DNA of 64,000 bases, taken from the NCBI RefSeq assembly GCF_029581275.1, contig NZ_CP120742.1:2960001-3024000 (forward strand). Direction: 5' to 3'. The DNA is from Micromonospora sp. WMMD1155. Lineage in GTDB: Bacteria > Actinomycetota > Actinomycetes > Mycobacteriales > Micromonosporaceae. Positions 10,506 through 19,869 of this stretch are shown in pieces; position 1 is the stretch's first letter; every line of letters begins with the position of its first letter. The position numbers and the translations under genes are program-made. The notes under the pieces were generated by a model, which was not told the DNA's origin, did no database searches, and saw only the letters and a list, made by a program, of their open reading frames with translations.

Positions 10506-11944
10506 GTGTCGGATCTTCCCCGGTCGCTGCGGCTCCCACCACCGACGTCCCGGTGGTGGGCCGCCGGATCGCAGTGCTCAACTGGAAGGACCCCTGGCAT
10601 CCCGATGCCGGGGGTGCCGAGGTCTACGCCTGGCAGGTCGCTCGTGATCTGGTTACCGCCGGCGCGCAGGTCACCTTCCTGACCGCCCGGCCCAGAGGCC
10701 AGCGAGGCGACGAGGTCCGGGACGGCATCAGGATCGTCCGGGTCGGTGGCCGGTGGAGCATCTACCCCCGGGCGCTGGGTTGGTTGTCGCGCCGCCGACG
10801 TCAGTTCGACGCCGTGCTGGACTGCCAGAACGGCATTCCGTTCTTCAGCCCGGCGGTCCTGCCGGCGAGCGTGCCGGTGATATGCGTGATCCACCACGTG
10901 CACGACCGGCAGTTCCGGCTGTACTTCGGGCCGCTGGTCGGTCGCTTCGGGGCGTGGCTGGAGGGGCCTGTCGCCCGCCGGGTCTACCGCCGTTGCGTGA
11001 CCCTCGCGGTCTCGCCCTCCACGGCTACTGCCGTACGCGACCGGCTCGGCTGGACCGGCCCGGTGCTAGTGGTGCCGAACGGAGCGGACGCCGACCATCC
11101 CCCACGCGGGTCTCGGGACGAGCACCCCCGACTCGTCTGCGTCGGCCGGGTGACCCGGCACAAACGGGTCGACCTGGTGCTCGACGCCGTCGACCAGCTG
11201 CGGTCCGAGCGGCCCGACCTGCGTCTCGACATCGTCGGTGGCGGACCGGACGTGGAGACGATCCGCAGGCAGGTCGACGAGCGTGGGCTGAACGACGTGG
11301 TGACGGTCCACGGCCACCTGCCCTCCGCCGCGCGGGATGCCCTCCTGGCCGCCGCCTGGTTGCACGTCTCCGGCTCGTGGGGCGAGGGTTGGGGCCTCGT
11401 GGTGGTGGAGGCCGCCGCCGCCGGACTGCCCACCGTCGCCTTCGACGTGGACGGTCTGCGCGACGCCGTACGGCCCGGTCGGACCGGGTGGCTGGTGAGT
11501 GAGGGCGAACACCCGGCCAGTGATCTCGCCGCTGGGCTGGACCGCGCGCTGAACGCCGTCGCCACCCCCGCCGAGGCGGACCGGATGGCGAACGAATGTC
11601 GACAGTGGAGTGACGCGTTCCGCTGGGCGGACACCGGCCGGCGGGTCCGCGCGGTCCTCGGGGACCTGCTCGCCCCGCGAGCGGTGCCGTGGGCGTCCGG
11701 GGACGCCTGTCTCCTGGTCCGGACGCCTGACCCGAACGACCTTTTCACCCGGGTGGCACCACTGCTGCCCCACACCCGGCACGTCGCGCTCGACCAGCGG
11801 AGTCTGTGGATCCTGGTGCCGGGTGCCGACCCGGCGGCGATCCGGCAGGTGCTCCGCGACGTCGGCGTACCCGAGGACGCCGTGACCGAGTCGAGGGCGA
11901 GTCGAGACGAACTCCTCACCGGAGTTCCGGTACGGCAGTGCTGA
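10502..11944 (+). CDS. Glycosyltransferase family 4
   Basis: The 480-residue product is a GT-B glycosyltransferase. An N-terminal acceptor domain begins NWKDPWHPDAGGAEVYAW (about residues 24-41). The C-terminal nucleotide-sugar domain has VPNGADADHPP, VGRVTRHKRVDLVLDA and the EGWGLVVVEA retaining motif. An extra C-terminal region of about 100 residues follows the usual GT4 end. The GTG at 10502 overlaps the preceding stop (GTGA), which favours it over the longer upstream frame. Its 3' end overlaps the AftD-like start by 7 bases, so GT2, GT4 and AftD form one tight transcription unit. Confidence 0.9.
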   Translation: MSVGSSPVAAAPTTDVPVVGRRIAVLNWKDPWHPDAGGAEVYAWQVARDLVTAGAQVTFLTARPRGQRGDEVRDGIRIVRVGGRWSIYPRALGWLSRRRRQFDAVLDCQNGIPFFSPAVLPASVPVICVIHHVHDRQFRLYFGPLVGRFGAWLEGPVARRVYRRCVTLAVSPSTATAVRDRLGWTGPVLVVPNGADADHPPRGSRDEHPRLVCVGRVTRHKRVDLVLDAVDQLRSERPDLRLDIVGGGPDVETIRRQVDERGLNDVVTVHGHLPSAARDALLAAAWLHVSGSWGEGWGLVVVEAAAAGLPTVAFDVDGLRDAVRPGRTGWLVSEGEHPASDLAAGLDRALNAVATPAEADRMANECRQWSDAFRWADTGRRVRAVLGDLLAPRAVPWASGDACLLVRTPDPNDLFTRVAPLLPHTRHVALDQRSLWILVPGADPAAIRQVLRDVGVPEDAVTESRASRDELLTGVPVRQC

Positions 11945-14900
11945 CCGCGTGGTCGACCGCTCGTCGTGCTCCCGGGGTGCCGTCCGCGACGGTGTCCCGG
12001 GCAGTGTGGCGCCTGCGTGAGCTGCTGGTCTGTCTCGCTCTGATCGGCCTGTGCGTCACCCAGAGCCCGGGTCTCATCGTGCCCGACACGAAACTGGACA
12101 TGGCCCTGGACCCGGCCGGGTTCCTCGCCCGCGCCACCCACCTGTGGGTCGCCGACTGGCAGTTCGGAACCCTGCAGAACCAGGCCGTCGGCTACTTCTT
12201 CCCGATGGGCCCGTTCTTCCTCCTCGGTGAGGCGGTCGGTCTCCCGGCCTGGCTTGTCCAGCGGCTCTGGATGGCGACACTGCTCTGCGTCGCCCTCACC
12301 GGCGTCGTCCGCCTGGCCCGTGCCCTGGACCTCGGTGGCCCAGCGTCCCGCCTGGTGGCCGGCGCGGTGTTCGCCCTCTCGCCGCGGGCGTTGACCCTGG
12401 TCGGCACCGTCTCGGTAGAACTGCTGCCGTACTGCGTCGCACCGTGGGTGTTGCTGCCGTTGGTCAAGGGAGCCGCGGGCGGTTCGCTGCGGCGGGCGGC
12501 AGCGCTCAGCGGCCTGGCGGTGGTCTGCATGGGCGGGGTGAACGGCGCGGCCGTCGCCTGTGCCGTCCTCCCGGCCTTCCTCTTCATCGTGACGCGTGCT
12601 CCCGGGAAGCGGCGATTCCGCCTGCTGGCGTGCTGGACGGTGGCGATGGTGGCGGCCACCTTCTGGTGGCTCGCGCCGTTGCTGCTTCTCCAGCGGTACG
12701 GCTTCCCGTTCCTGCCGTTCACCGAGAGCGCCGCGGTGACCACCGGCGTGACCTCCCTTCCGGAAGCCGTCCGCGGTGCCACGCACTGGGTGGGTCACCT
12801 GGCCGTCGACGGTGTGCCCTGGTGGCCCTCCGGATGGGCCCTCGCCACCGTGCCCTGGATGGCCCTGCTCACCGGTCTGGTCGCCTGCATCGGGCTGGCC
12901 GGCCTGGCCCGCCGGGACCTGCCCGAGCGGCGGTTCCTCCTCGTCGCGGCGCTGGTCGGGCTGCTGACGCTGACCGCGGGGAACCTGTCCAACGGTGGAG
13001 CACCGTTCGCCGCGTCGGTGCGGGAGGCCCTCGACGGCCCGCTGGCCGCGCTGCGCAACCTGCACAAGTTCGACGTCGTGATCCGTCTGCCGTTGGCCCT
13101 GGCCACCGCGCACATGCTGGACACCGTCGGTCTGATCGCCGTCATCCGCCGGTTCTCCCGACCCACCGGGATGGCGCCCCGGCGGGTGGCGCTGGGAGTC
13201 ACCGCCGCCGCCCTCGTCGCGGTGGCCGCCGGTGCGGGCAGCGCGGGCCTGACGGCGGGCGGCGGCTTCCCGGCCCTGCCCGAGCACTGGCGGCAGGCGA
13301 CCGGTTGGCTCGACCGCAACGCCGGTCCGGGCACGACGCTGCTCGTGCCCGGGTCGAACTTCGCCGAGTACGACTGGGGTCGCCCGTTGGACGAGCCGGT
13401 CCAGCCCCTGTTGGACTCGCCGTGGGCGGTACGTTCACTGGTGCCGGGCGGCTCCGCGGGGAACGCGCGGCTGCTCTCCGCCATCGACGAGCGACTCGCC
13501 TCGGGTGCGGTCTCCCCGGGCCTGGCCGACGTCCTGGCCCGACTGGGCGTGCGCTACCTGCTCGTCCGCAACGACCTGCGCCAACCCGTCGGTGGCGTCG
13601 CCTGGCCGCTCCTGGTGCACCGCGCCCTCGACAGCGCGCCCGGGTTGTCCAGGGTCGCCGAATTCGGGCCGGGTGTGGGACTGCCACCGGATTTCTTCGG
13701 GGCCTGGGACCACGGGCTGCGCAAGACGTACCCCGCGGTGGAGATCTACCAGGTGGACCGGCCGACCCCTCGGGTCACCGTGGCTGATGCGGCGCAGCCG
13801 CTCGACCTGGTCGGTGCGCCGGAGACCCTGCTCGACCTCAGCGACGCCGGTGTCCTCGGCAACCGGCCGGTGATCCTCAACGGCGACGGTCCGGCTGCCC
13901 CGGGTGCGGGCACGGTGCTCGCCGACAGCCTTCGCCGACGGGAGGTCGACTTCGGCCTTGTCCGTGGCAACACCTCGCGGACGTTCACCTCCGACGACCG
14001 GCCACGGCAGGTGCGCGCGGTTCACGACGTCGTCGACCCCGCCTGGGACGCGTCGTTCACCTCGGCCGGATACACCGGGATCACCGATGTGCGGGCCTCC
14101 TCCAGCGCGGCCGACGTCGCCGGTCCGACCGGGCTGCGTGACCCGTCCGCCGGGCCGTTCGCGGCCCTGGACGGCGACAGCGGTACGGCCTGGTTGACCG
14201 ACGGCGCCCGCAAACCGGTGGGCCAGTGGCTGGAGGTCCGGTTCCAGGGGGCGGTCCAGGTCGGTTTCGTGGACCTGAAGGTGATCGACGACGAGATGGT
14301 CGCCGCGCCGGTCACGCGAGTCGAGATCAGCACGGCCAGCGGTACCTCCGTGCACCAGATGACCGACGCCGGTCGAAACCCGCAGCGGTTGGCGATTCCG
14401 GCGGGGCGTACCAGCTGGATCCGCGTCGTCATCGACGGCGTCTCCGGCATGGACGTGCCGGGCCGGCGCGCGGGCATCCGGGACCTTCGGGTGCCGGGGG
14501 TGAACCCTGAGCGTCACCTGCGGCTGCCGGCACTGCCCGAGACCAGCGGCGCGGCGGAGGTCGTCGCGCTGGCCCGGAGAGCAGTCGACCGACCGGCCTG
14601 CACCGCCGCTGACGACCACTACCTCTGCGCGCCCGACCTGATCCGGCAGAGCGAGGAGACCGGCTTGGCACCCCGTCGCTTCGATCTGCCGAGCGCGTCC
14701 TCCGCCAGCCTCACCGGCCTGGCCCGTCCGACGCCGGCCACCGCTCTCGCCGTGTACGACGAGATGGTGGGCGGTGAGACCTTCACGACGTCCAGCGCCC
14801 GGTTCGCCGACCCGGTCGCCTCGTCGCGGGCGTTGGGCGACGGCGACGACGGTACGAGTTGGTTGGCGGATCCGGACGACGCCCAGCCGACGGTGACACT

Positions 14901-16848
14901 GCGCTGGGCGAAGGCCCGGAAGGTCAGTTGGGTGCGGTTGCGGTTCGGGGCGAGCCTGGTCGCGGCACCGCCGAGGACACTGCGGATCACCGGCGACGAC
15001 GGCATCCGGGAGGTGGCCATCGACCCGGACGGAGTGGCGCGCTTCCCGGCCCTGCGCACGAGCAAGCTCTTCATCACGGTGACCTCGACGGTGCCGCGCA
15101 ACAGTCGATCGGCTGCGTTCTTCGAGCTGGAGGCCCTTCCGGTGGGTCTGAGCGGCATCGACGTGGAGGGGGTGGCCGAGGCCAACCAACCCCGAGGCAT
15201 CGACCGTGCCGTGACGTTGCCCTGTGGCACCGGGCCGACGGTCGTCGTCAACGGCACGTCGGTGCCGACGGTCCTGTCCGGCACCCTGCGCGACATCCGC
15301 GACCTGCGGCCACTGCGGTACCGCGCGTGCACTGTCGAGCCGGCGGCCAAGGCCAAGGCGAAGCCGAAGGTGGACGCCGACCAGGTCGCGCTGCGGACCG
15401 GTCAGAACGAGATCTCCGCCCCGGCGGACCGGTTCGTCGTCGACAGCGTGATCCTCAGCGGTACGACAGCGGCGCGAATGGCCGACGAACCGGCCCGCCA
15501 GACGGTGACAGTGCTCTCCTGGACCGACGAGCACCGGTCGGTCGAGGTCGGTCCCGGTGGCAGCAGCTACCTGGTCGTACCGGAGAATGCCAATCCCGGC
15601 TGGCGTGCCACGCTCGACGGCGTCCGGCTCGAACCGACCCGCGTCGACGGGTGGAAACAGGCCTGGCTCGTGCCGGCCGGTGCCGCCGGCCGGGTCGACC
15701 TCGTCTTCACACCGGGTCGGCAGTACGACACCATCCTGCGGGTCGCCGGCGGTCTCCTGCTGCTGTTGGTCGTCGCGGCCCTGCTGCCCGCGCGCCGCCA
15801 CCGACCGTCCTACCCGGTGGTGCCGACCACCCTGGCGACCGCACCGCTGCTCGCAATCGGCGTACCGGCGCTGCTCGGCGGTCTGCTCGGCTTCGGCTGT
15901 GCGCTCCTGGTCGTGCTGCGGCACCGCCGTCGGATGCCCACGCCGAAGTGGATCTGGGTGCCGGCCGCGGTGGGTCTCGCGATCTACGGTTCCGAGCGGT
16001 GGTGGTTGTGGCGCGTCGGCGCGGAACCGGTGGCGGAGCTACTCGGCGTGCTCCCGACGGCCCTGCTCCTCCTGGCTGTCGCCGCCCTCGTGCTGCGGTC
16101 CCGGCGGGTTCGTGGAAAGTACGAGTCGCGTCGCGAGAGCCGGCTGTTCGGCTGGGCCCGACGTGACAGCCTGCGACGCCGGCGTTTCCACGGGGACGAC
16201 GGACGAAGCTCCGGCCCGGCGGTCGTGGGCCCGCCTCTCCAGGAGTCTGCGCAGCTGCTGCGTCGGCCGCTCGATGAGGTAGTAACTGGCGGCCGCGACC
16301 GGGATGGTCAGGGCCAGGGTCACCATCAGAAGCACCCAGAACGAGCTTTGCGTCCGGGTGAAACCGAGCAGTCGGAAGCACGCCTCGAGGGCGAGGATGT
16401 GCCAGAGGAAGATGCCGTAGGAGATTCGGCCGAGGAATCTGACCAGCGGCTGAAGCAGGACAGCGCGGGGCACCCCGCCGGACCCCCGCCCGACGAGCGG
16501 CGCGATCACGCACCACGTGATGAGCAGGAACAGCAGGTGCTCAGTGATCGACTCGACCGGAGTGGCGGATTCCAGGCCACGCGGCCCGGCGATCGGCGTG
16601 CTGGCGATCCAGAGCAGCACGCCGGCGATCACCCACGACGTCCCGGGAGCGAACGTGAGGACGCGCAGCCCGCGCGGCGTGCCGAACCACAGATCCTTCT
16701 CGCCGCGGTCGGACCCGTCCGACCCCAGGTGCGGGAGGAACGGAGAGGAAGTGGTGCTGGGAGGCCAGGAGGCGAGAACGGCCAACATGATCCCGATCCC
16801 GAACCAGTCCAGGAAGGCGGGCAGCCAGAGCCACGACATCTGAGGTAG
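11938..16848 (+). CDS. AftD-like alpha-(1->3)-arabinofuranosyltransferase
   Basis: This giant membrane glycosyltransferase (1636 codons) resembles mycobacterial AftD, which adds branching arabinofuranose to cell-wall arabinan. The N-terminal third is a GT-C core (DUF3367-like) with many helices and a first-loop VPDTKLDMALDPAGF. The middle is soluble and holds two discoidin-like sugar-binding modules, with LDGDSGTAWLTDG and LGDGDDGTSWLADPDD. Membrane helices return at about 15720-16120. The recognisable protein ends near codon 1400, the usual family length. The last 230 or so codons are a charged, domain-less tail that reads antisense through the acyltransferase gene, so the natural stop may have been lost by mutation or a frameshift near 16100-16170 (a TGA lies in another frame at 16164). 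The GTG start overlaps the GT4 stop. Confidence 0.85.
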   Translation: MLTAWSTARRAPGVPSATVSRAVWRLRELLVCLALIGLCVTQSPGLIVPDTKLDMALDPAGFLARATHLWVADWQFGTLQNQAVGYFFPMGPFFLLGEAVGLPAWLVQRLWMATLLCVALTGVVRLARALDLGGPASRLVAGAVFALSPRALTLVGTVSVELLPYCVAPWVLLPLVKGAAGGSLRRAAALSGLAVVCMGGVNGAAVACAVLPAFLFIVTRAPGKRRFRLLACWTVAMVAATFWWLAPLLLLQRYGFPFLPFTESAAVTTGVTSLPEAVRGATHWVGHLAVDGVPWWPSGWALATVPWMALLTGLVACIGLAGLARRDLPERRFLLVAALVGLLTLTAGNLSNGGAPFAASVREALDGPLAALRNLHKFDVVIRLPLALATAHMLDTVGLIAVIRRFSRPTGMAPRRVALGVTAAALVAVAAGAGSAGLTAGGGFPALPEHWRQATGWLDRNAGPGTTLLVPGSNFAEYDWGRPLDEPVQPLLDSPWAVRSLVPGGSAGNARLLSAIDERLASGAVSPGLADVLARLGVRYLLVRNDLRQPVGGVAWPLLVHRALDSAPGLSRVAEFGPGVGLPPDFFGAWDHGLRKTYPAVEIYQVDRPTPRVTVADAAQPLDLVGAPETLLDLSDAGVLGNRPVILNGDGPAAPGAGTVLADSLRRREVDFGLVRGNTSRTFTSDDRPRQVRAVHDVVDPAWDASFTSAGYTGITDVRASSSAADVAGPTGLRDPSAGPFAALDGDSGTAWLTDGARKPVGQWLEVRFQGAVQVGFVDLKVIDDEMVAAPVTRVEISTASGTSVHQMTDAGRNPQRLAIPAGRTSWIRVVIDGVSGMDVPGRRAGIRDLRVPGVNPERHLRLPALPETSGAAEVVALARRAVDRPACTAADDHYLCAPDLIRQSEETGLAPRRFDLPSASSASLTGLARPTPATALAVYDEMVGGETFTTSSARFADPVASSRALGDGDDGTSWLADPDDAQPTVTLRWAKARKVSWVRLRFGASLVAAPPRTLRITGDDGIREVAIDPDGVARFPALRTSKLFITVTSTVPRNSRSAAFFELEALPVGLSGIDVEGVAEANQPRGIDRAVTLPCGTGPTVVVNGTSVPTVLSGTLRDIRDLRPLRYRACTVEPAAKAKAKPKVDADQVALRTGQNEISAPADRFVVDSVILSGTTAARMADEPARQTVTVLSWTDEHRSVEVGPGGSSYLVVPENANPGWRATLDGVRLEPTRVDGWKQAWLVPAGAAGRVDLVFTPGRQYDTILRVAGGLLLLLVVAALLPARRHRPSYPVVPTTLATAPLLAIGVPALLGGLLGFGCALLVVLRHRRRMPTPKWIWVPAAVGLAIYGSERWWLWRVGAEPVAELLGVLPTALLLLAVAALVLRSRRVRGKYESRRESRLFGWARRDSLRRRRFHGDDGRSSGPAVVGPPLQESAQLLRRPLDEVVTGGRDRDGQGQGHHQKHPERALRPGETEQSEARLEGEDVPEEDAVGDSAEESDQRLKQDSAGHPAGPPPDERRDHAPRDEQEQQVLSDRLDRSGGFQATRPGDRRAGDPEQHAGDHPRRPGSEREDAQPARRAEPQILLAAVGPVRPQVREERRGSGAGRPGGENGQHDPDPEPVQEGGQPEPRHLR

Positions 16849-17499
16849 CGGCGAGTCGGGCCCGTGCGCGAACACGTTCCACACGAGACCGGCCAGGACG
16901 AGTGCGATGCCGAGCGTCAGCTGGCGTCGGGCGCGCGCCAGCGGGGTTCGGCCGCCCATCCGTCGGCCGAGCGCCGCGATCAACGGCAGCGCCAGGTAGA
17001 AGACCGCCTCGGTGGCGAGGCTCCAGGTCTGCTCCACTCCGACCGGCAGCCGCAACGGTTCATATATGTGTACGAGTAGGAGGGGTATTGCCCAGTCCCA
17101 GAGTGACCTGAGGTATTCGATGTTGAGCCAGGTCAGTGCGACAACCGTCACTGCCCAGTAGCCGGGCAGAATGCGCAGTGCGCGATGCCAGAGGTATCTG
17201 CGTACTGGCGGTTTCGGCTGCGCCTGAATTGCTGCGCGCGCGAATGGCCGGTAGAGGAGGAAGCCCGACAGGGCAAAGAAGATCGCCACTCCCACGTCCA
17301 TCCTGGCCAGCACTCCACCAGCGAGTTCGGACGAGTAGGTGAGTCCGCTGAGGAACGACACGTGGTGAAGGAGAACCGCGAGCACCGCTATGGCCCGAAG
17401 GCCTTCCAGGGCGGGCAGGAAGTCATCCGTACGACCACTATTCGGCTCGGTCGGACGGCTCGCCCCGCTGTTCGGGGCTGCTTTTGCTGGTCGGCTCAC
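16039..17499 (-). CDS. Acyltransferase family 3 membrane protein
   Basis: The 486-residue product belongs to the Acyltransferase-3/OafA family, which O-acylates sugars or lipids. LPALEGLRAIAVLAVLLHHV near the N-terminus carries the conserved histidine, DVGVAIFFALSGFLLYRPFA follows, about ten helices are present, and the domain closes with YYLIERPTQQ near residue 420. The GTG at 17499 is preferred because GAGG sits four bases upstream; an ATG at 17517 lacks a ribosome site. The last 65 residues are a polar tail. The 3' end overlaps the AftD-like frame on the other strand for up to 810 bases. It may decorate the glycan made by this locus. Confidence 0.87.
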   Translation of the reverse strand: MSRPAKAAPNSGASRPTEPNSGRTDDFLPALEGLRAIAVLAVLLHHVSFLSGLTYSSELAGGVLARMDVGVAIFFALSGFLLYRPFARAAIQAQPKPPVRRYLWHRALRILPGYWAVTVVALTWLNIEYLRSLWDWAIPLLLVHIYEPLRLPVGVEQTWSLATEAVFYLALPLIAALGRRMGGRTPLARARRQLTLGIALVLAGLVWNVFAHGPDSPLPQMSWLWLPAFLDWFGIGIMLAVLASWPPSTTSSPFLPHLGSDGSDRGEKDLWFGTPRGLRVLTFAPGTSWVIAGVLLWIASTPIAGPRGLESATPVESITEHLLFLLITWCVIAPLVGRGSGGVPRAVLLQPLVRFLGRISYGIFLWHILALEACFRLLGFTRTQSSFWVLLMVTLALTIPVAAASYYLIERPTQQLRRLLERRAHDRRAGASSVVPVETPASQAVTSGPAEQPALATRLVLSTNPPGPQHEGGDSQEEQGRREHAE

Positions 17500-17650
17500 A
17501 GGTCCTCGACATCCCATTTGTTATGACAGCCGTACGGCCGCATCCGGCCATGTTCCGCACGGCTCGGAAGGCCGCGTCGGACCATATCTGAAATCGGTCT
17601 CGTCATGTACTGTCAGCCGACTAGTCCACCAATACAAGGGGAGGAGTTAC

Positions 17651-18706
17651 ATGCGACCCACGCCGGGTGCCATCTTGGTGGCGGCGGGCACGTTCCTGAT
17701 CGTCGGGGCCGTGGCGACGCCGCTGGTCGTCGCGCCCGCTCTCGTCAAGGTGCCCTTGAACCAGAGTTCGGTGACGGTCTCGAAGGCCCAGAACGCGACA
17801 GTGCTCGATTTCGGCACGCTGTCGGAGAAGACCGGGATCAACCTGACGGCCCACCGGGCTGTCCGGGGTGATGTCGCCGCCGGCAACGACGATCGGGCGG
17901 TCTTCAACGTCGGCGTCCGGGTGATCAACGACGCCGAGCCCGACCGGGAGAAGCAGCAGGTCACGGTCAGTACGGACCGGGTGGCCCTCGATCGGCGTAC
18001 GGCGATGGCCGTCGCCTGCTGTGCCGAGGACATCAACGGTGCGCCCTTCAAGCACGAGGGCCTGACGTACACGTTCCCGTTCGGGACGGAGAAGAAGACC
18101 TACCAGTACTTCGACAACACCGCTCGCAAGGCGTACCCCGCCAAGTACGTGAGCACGGAGAAGCTGCAGGGGTTGACCGTCTACAAGTTCGAGATGACTG
18201 TCGAACCGATCCAGATCAGCGAGATCAAGGTCCCGGGCAGCCTGCTGGGTTCGACCGAGCAGGTCGTCAACGCCGGCCGCTACTACGCCAACACCCGCAC
18301 CTTGTGGGTGGAGCCTGACAGCGGCGTGATCGTCAAGGGTCAGGAGAAGCAGTTGCAGACGCTCCGGGACGCGACCGGTGCGGACAAGATCAAGATCATC
18401 GACGCGGACCTCGCCTTCACCGAGGACACCCAGAAGCAGCAGGCCAAGGCTGCCAAGGACGCGCGTGCTCAGATCAACCTGCTGACCACTGTGGTGCCTG
18501 TCGTCCTCGGTCTCCTCGGCCTCGTTCTGGTGCTGATCGGCGTGTACCTCGTCGTCCGTGCGGCTCGCCGCAAGCCTGACGCGGCACCGGTGGCGGCCGA
18601 CGACCAGCCGACGGCCGACCTGCCGTCGCAGCGGTCCCCGGAGCCGGTCGAGGAGCCCACGGCACCGGCCGGCGGACGCCACGCCGCGGAGCGCACCGAA
18701 CCGTAA
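17651..18706 (+). CDS. DUF3068 / PorA family membrane-anchored protein
   Basis: The 351-residue product has an N-terminal membrane segment (residues 7-29), an extracytoplasmic domain with GLTYTFPFGTEKKTYQYFDN and LWVEPDSGVIVKGQEKQ, and a second helix near 280-305 followed by a Pro/Glu-rich cytoplasmic tail. This two-helix layout is that of the DUF3068 family, also called PorA family in some annotations; a pore function here is doubtful and not shown. The ATG at 17651 has a strong GGGGAGGAG upstream. It is divergent from the acyltransferase and ends in a strong hairpin. Confidence 0.85.
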   Translation: MRPTPGAILVAAGTFLIVGAVATPLVVAPALVKVPLNQSSVTVSKAQNATVLDFGTLSEKTGINLTAHRAVRGDVAAGNDDRAVFNVGVRVINDAEPDREKQQVTVSTDRVALDRRTAMAVACCAEDINGAPFKHEGLTYTFPFGTEKKTYQYFDNTARKAYPAKYVSTEKLQGLTVYKFEMTVEPIQISEIKVPGSLLGSTEQVVNAGRYYANTRTLWVEPDSGVIVKGQEKQLQTLRDATGADKIKIIDADLAFTEDTQKQQAKAAKDARAQINLLTTVVPVVLGLLGLVLVLIGVYLVVRAARRKPDAAPVAADDQPTADLPSQRSPEPVEEPTAPAGGRHAAERTEP

Positions 18707-18734
18707 GCCACACACCCCACCTCACCGCCGACCT

Positions 18735-18774
18735 GACCGGGCCGGCCGACCCGACCGGGTCGGCCGGCCCGGTC
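18735..18774 (+). terminator. Terminator-like hairpin after the DUF3068 gene
   Basis: A perfect 18-bp GC-rich stem (18735-18752 with 18757-18774) closes a GACC tetraloop about 30 bases after the stop codon. Confidence 0.88.
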
Positions 18775-19169
18775 GGGTTCACCGCCGACGCCCCCGCGCC
18801 GCAGCCCAGAATCCAGCACCCGTCAGTAATCACCCACCGCCGGCCCTCCTCGCGACGGGCGAGCGCTTTACATTCGTTATCTTATTGTAATTCGTCAATA
18901 TATGGTCACGCTCCGTCTCGACAACCTCTGTTCTCAGGCTGAATCGCGATGGATTGTCCGCCTTCGTGGACGACGGTCCCCACTCGCTGCGATCCCGCGC
19001 TGTCGCTAGGTCGCCGCCCTGTTACTGATCGGTAATCGGGGGGTTGTGAGCTGCGCCGCACCGGGTGCACCATCAAGCGCGATGGTTACCAGCCGGTAAC
19101 AGATGGCGGCCCGGTGGGCCGCCACTTCCGGACCGGCCACCCGCACGCATCCAGCCCGAGGAGGAACCC
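18775..19169. other. Spacer with an AT-rich patch and two operator-like sites
   Basis: There is no gene here. An unusually AT-rich patch at about 18865-18905 (TTATCTTATTGTAATTCG) stands out from the high-GC surroundings and may be a promoter or a remnant of foreign DNA. Nearer the DUF6230 gene lie two similar dyad sites at 19021-19036 and 19085-19100. Confidence 0.6.
19021..19100. promoter_or_regulatory. Pair of dyad operator-like sites upstream of the DUF6230 gene
   Basis: The sites 19021-19036 and 19085-19100 both fit GTTACnnnnCGGTAAy, and the second is a perfect 6-bp inverted repeat with a 4-base gap. They are 64 bp apart, start to start, about six helical turns. Such sites are typical of TetR-type dimeric repressors; which protein binds is unknown. 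Confidence 0.5.
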
Positions 19170-19793
19170 GTGCAGGATCGTTCGAGAAGTCAGGGGCGTA
19201 CCCGGTGGTGGCGGTTCACCGCCATGATGGTCCCCGCCACGGCCGCCGCCGGCGCCATCCTGTTCGGAATGTCGACCGGCGCGATCGCGTCCGACATCAC
19301 CGTCTCCGGGCAGACGTTCAAGATCGGTGCCGATCGCCTCGAAGGCGACGGATTCAAGCAGTACGGCGGCATCGTCCGGGAGAAGGGCAAGGCCGGCAAG
19401 GCCGGCCAGGCCCACCCGGTCGCCCTGTCCGAGATCAGCAGCGCCGAGTTGTACAGCCTCTGCCAGTCGGTCCGCGCCGACCTGCCGGGCCTGCCGGTGG
19501 TGCTCACCATCAACGCCGGTGAGGGCAAGGAGCCCGCCCGCGCCAAGGACCTGCTGATCGCGATGGACTCGCTGGACGGCAACGCGACCTTCACCAACAT
19601 CAAGATTGGTCGCGATGCCACCGACCTGAACCCGACGGCGCAGGCCGGCTCGTTCGGCCAGAACTCCGACCACGTCACCATCACCAACCTGCAACAGGTG
19701 TCCCGCTACACCACGGCGGCCACGTTCAACCTGGTCGGCCTCCGACTGAAGGTCAACGCGGGCGACGACGCCAAGGGCAAGGAGTGCTTCTGA
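19170..19793 (+). CDS. DUF6230 family secreted or membrane protein
   Basis: The 207-residue product has an N-terminal membrane or signal segment (about residues 17-40), then a soluble domain that includes DITVSGQTFKIGADRLEG, LYSLCQSV and the late SFGQNSDHVTITNLQQV. These features match the DUF6230 family of actinomycete exported proteins, which have no known function. The GTG at 19170 is chosen because GAGGAGGAA lies directly upstream. The gene is followed by a DUF6114 gene, its usual companion, with a short hairpin between them. Confidence 0.82.
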   Translation: MQDRSRSQGRTRWWRFTAMMVPATAAAGAILFGMSTGAIASDITVSGQTFKIGADRLEGDGFKQYGGIVREKGKAGKAGQAHPVALSEISSAELYSLCQSVRADLPGLPVVLTINAGEGKEPARAKDLLIAMDSLDGNATFTNIKIGRDATDLNPTAQAGSFGQNSDHVTITNLQQVSRYTTAATFNLVGLRLKVNAGDDAKGKECF

Positions 19794-19803
19794 GCTGAGT
19801 CGT

Positions 19804-19830
19804 GGCCCGCGGCGCTCAGCACCGCGGGCC
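19804..19830 (+). terminator. Intergenic hairpin between the DUF6230 and DUF6114 genes
   Basis: A 9-bp perfect stem (19804-19812 with 19822-19830) surrounds a 9-base loop. It may partly terminate or stabilise the first transcript, setting different levels of the two proteins. Confidence 0.55.
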
Positions 19831-19869
19831 CGGCCCGTGTCCCCGTCCCCGCTCGGCCAGGAGGAGTAC

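Noticed and set aside
13435..15924. 829-codon minus-strand frame inside the AftD-like gene
   Set aside because: It is antisense to the sugar-binding part of AftD, and its product has no domain or start context.
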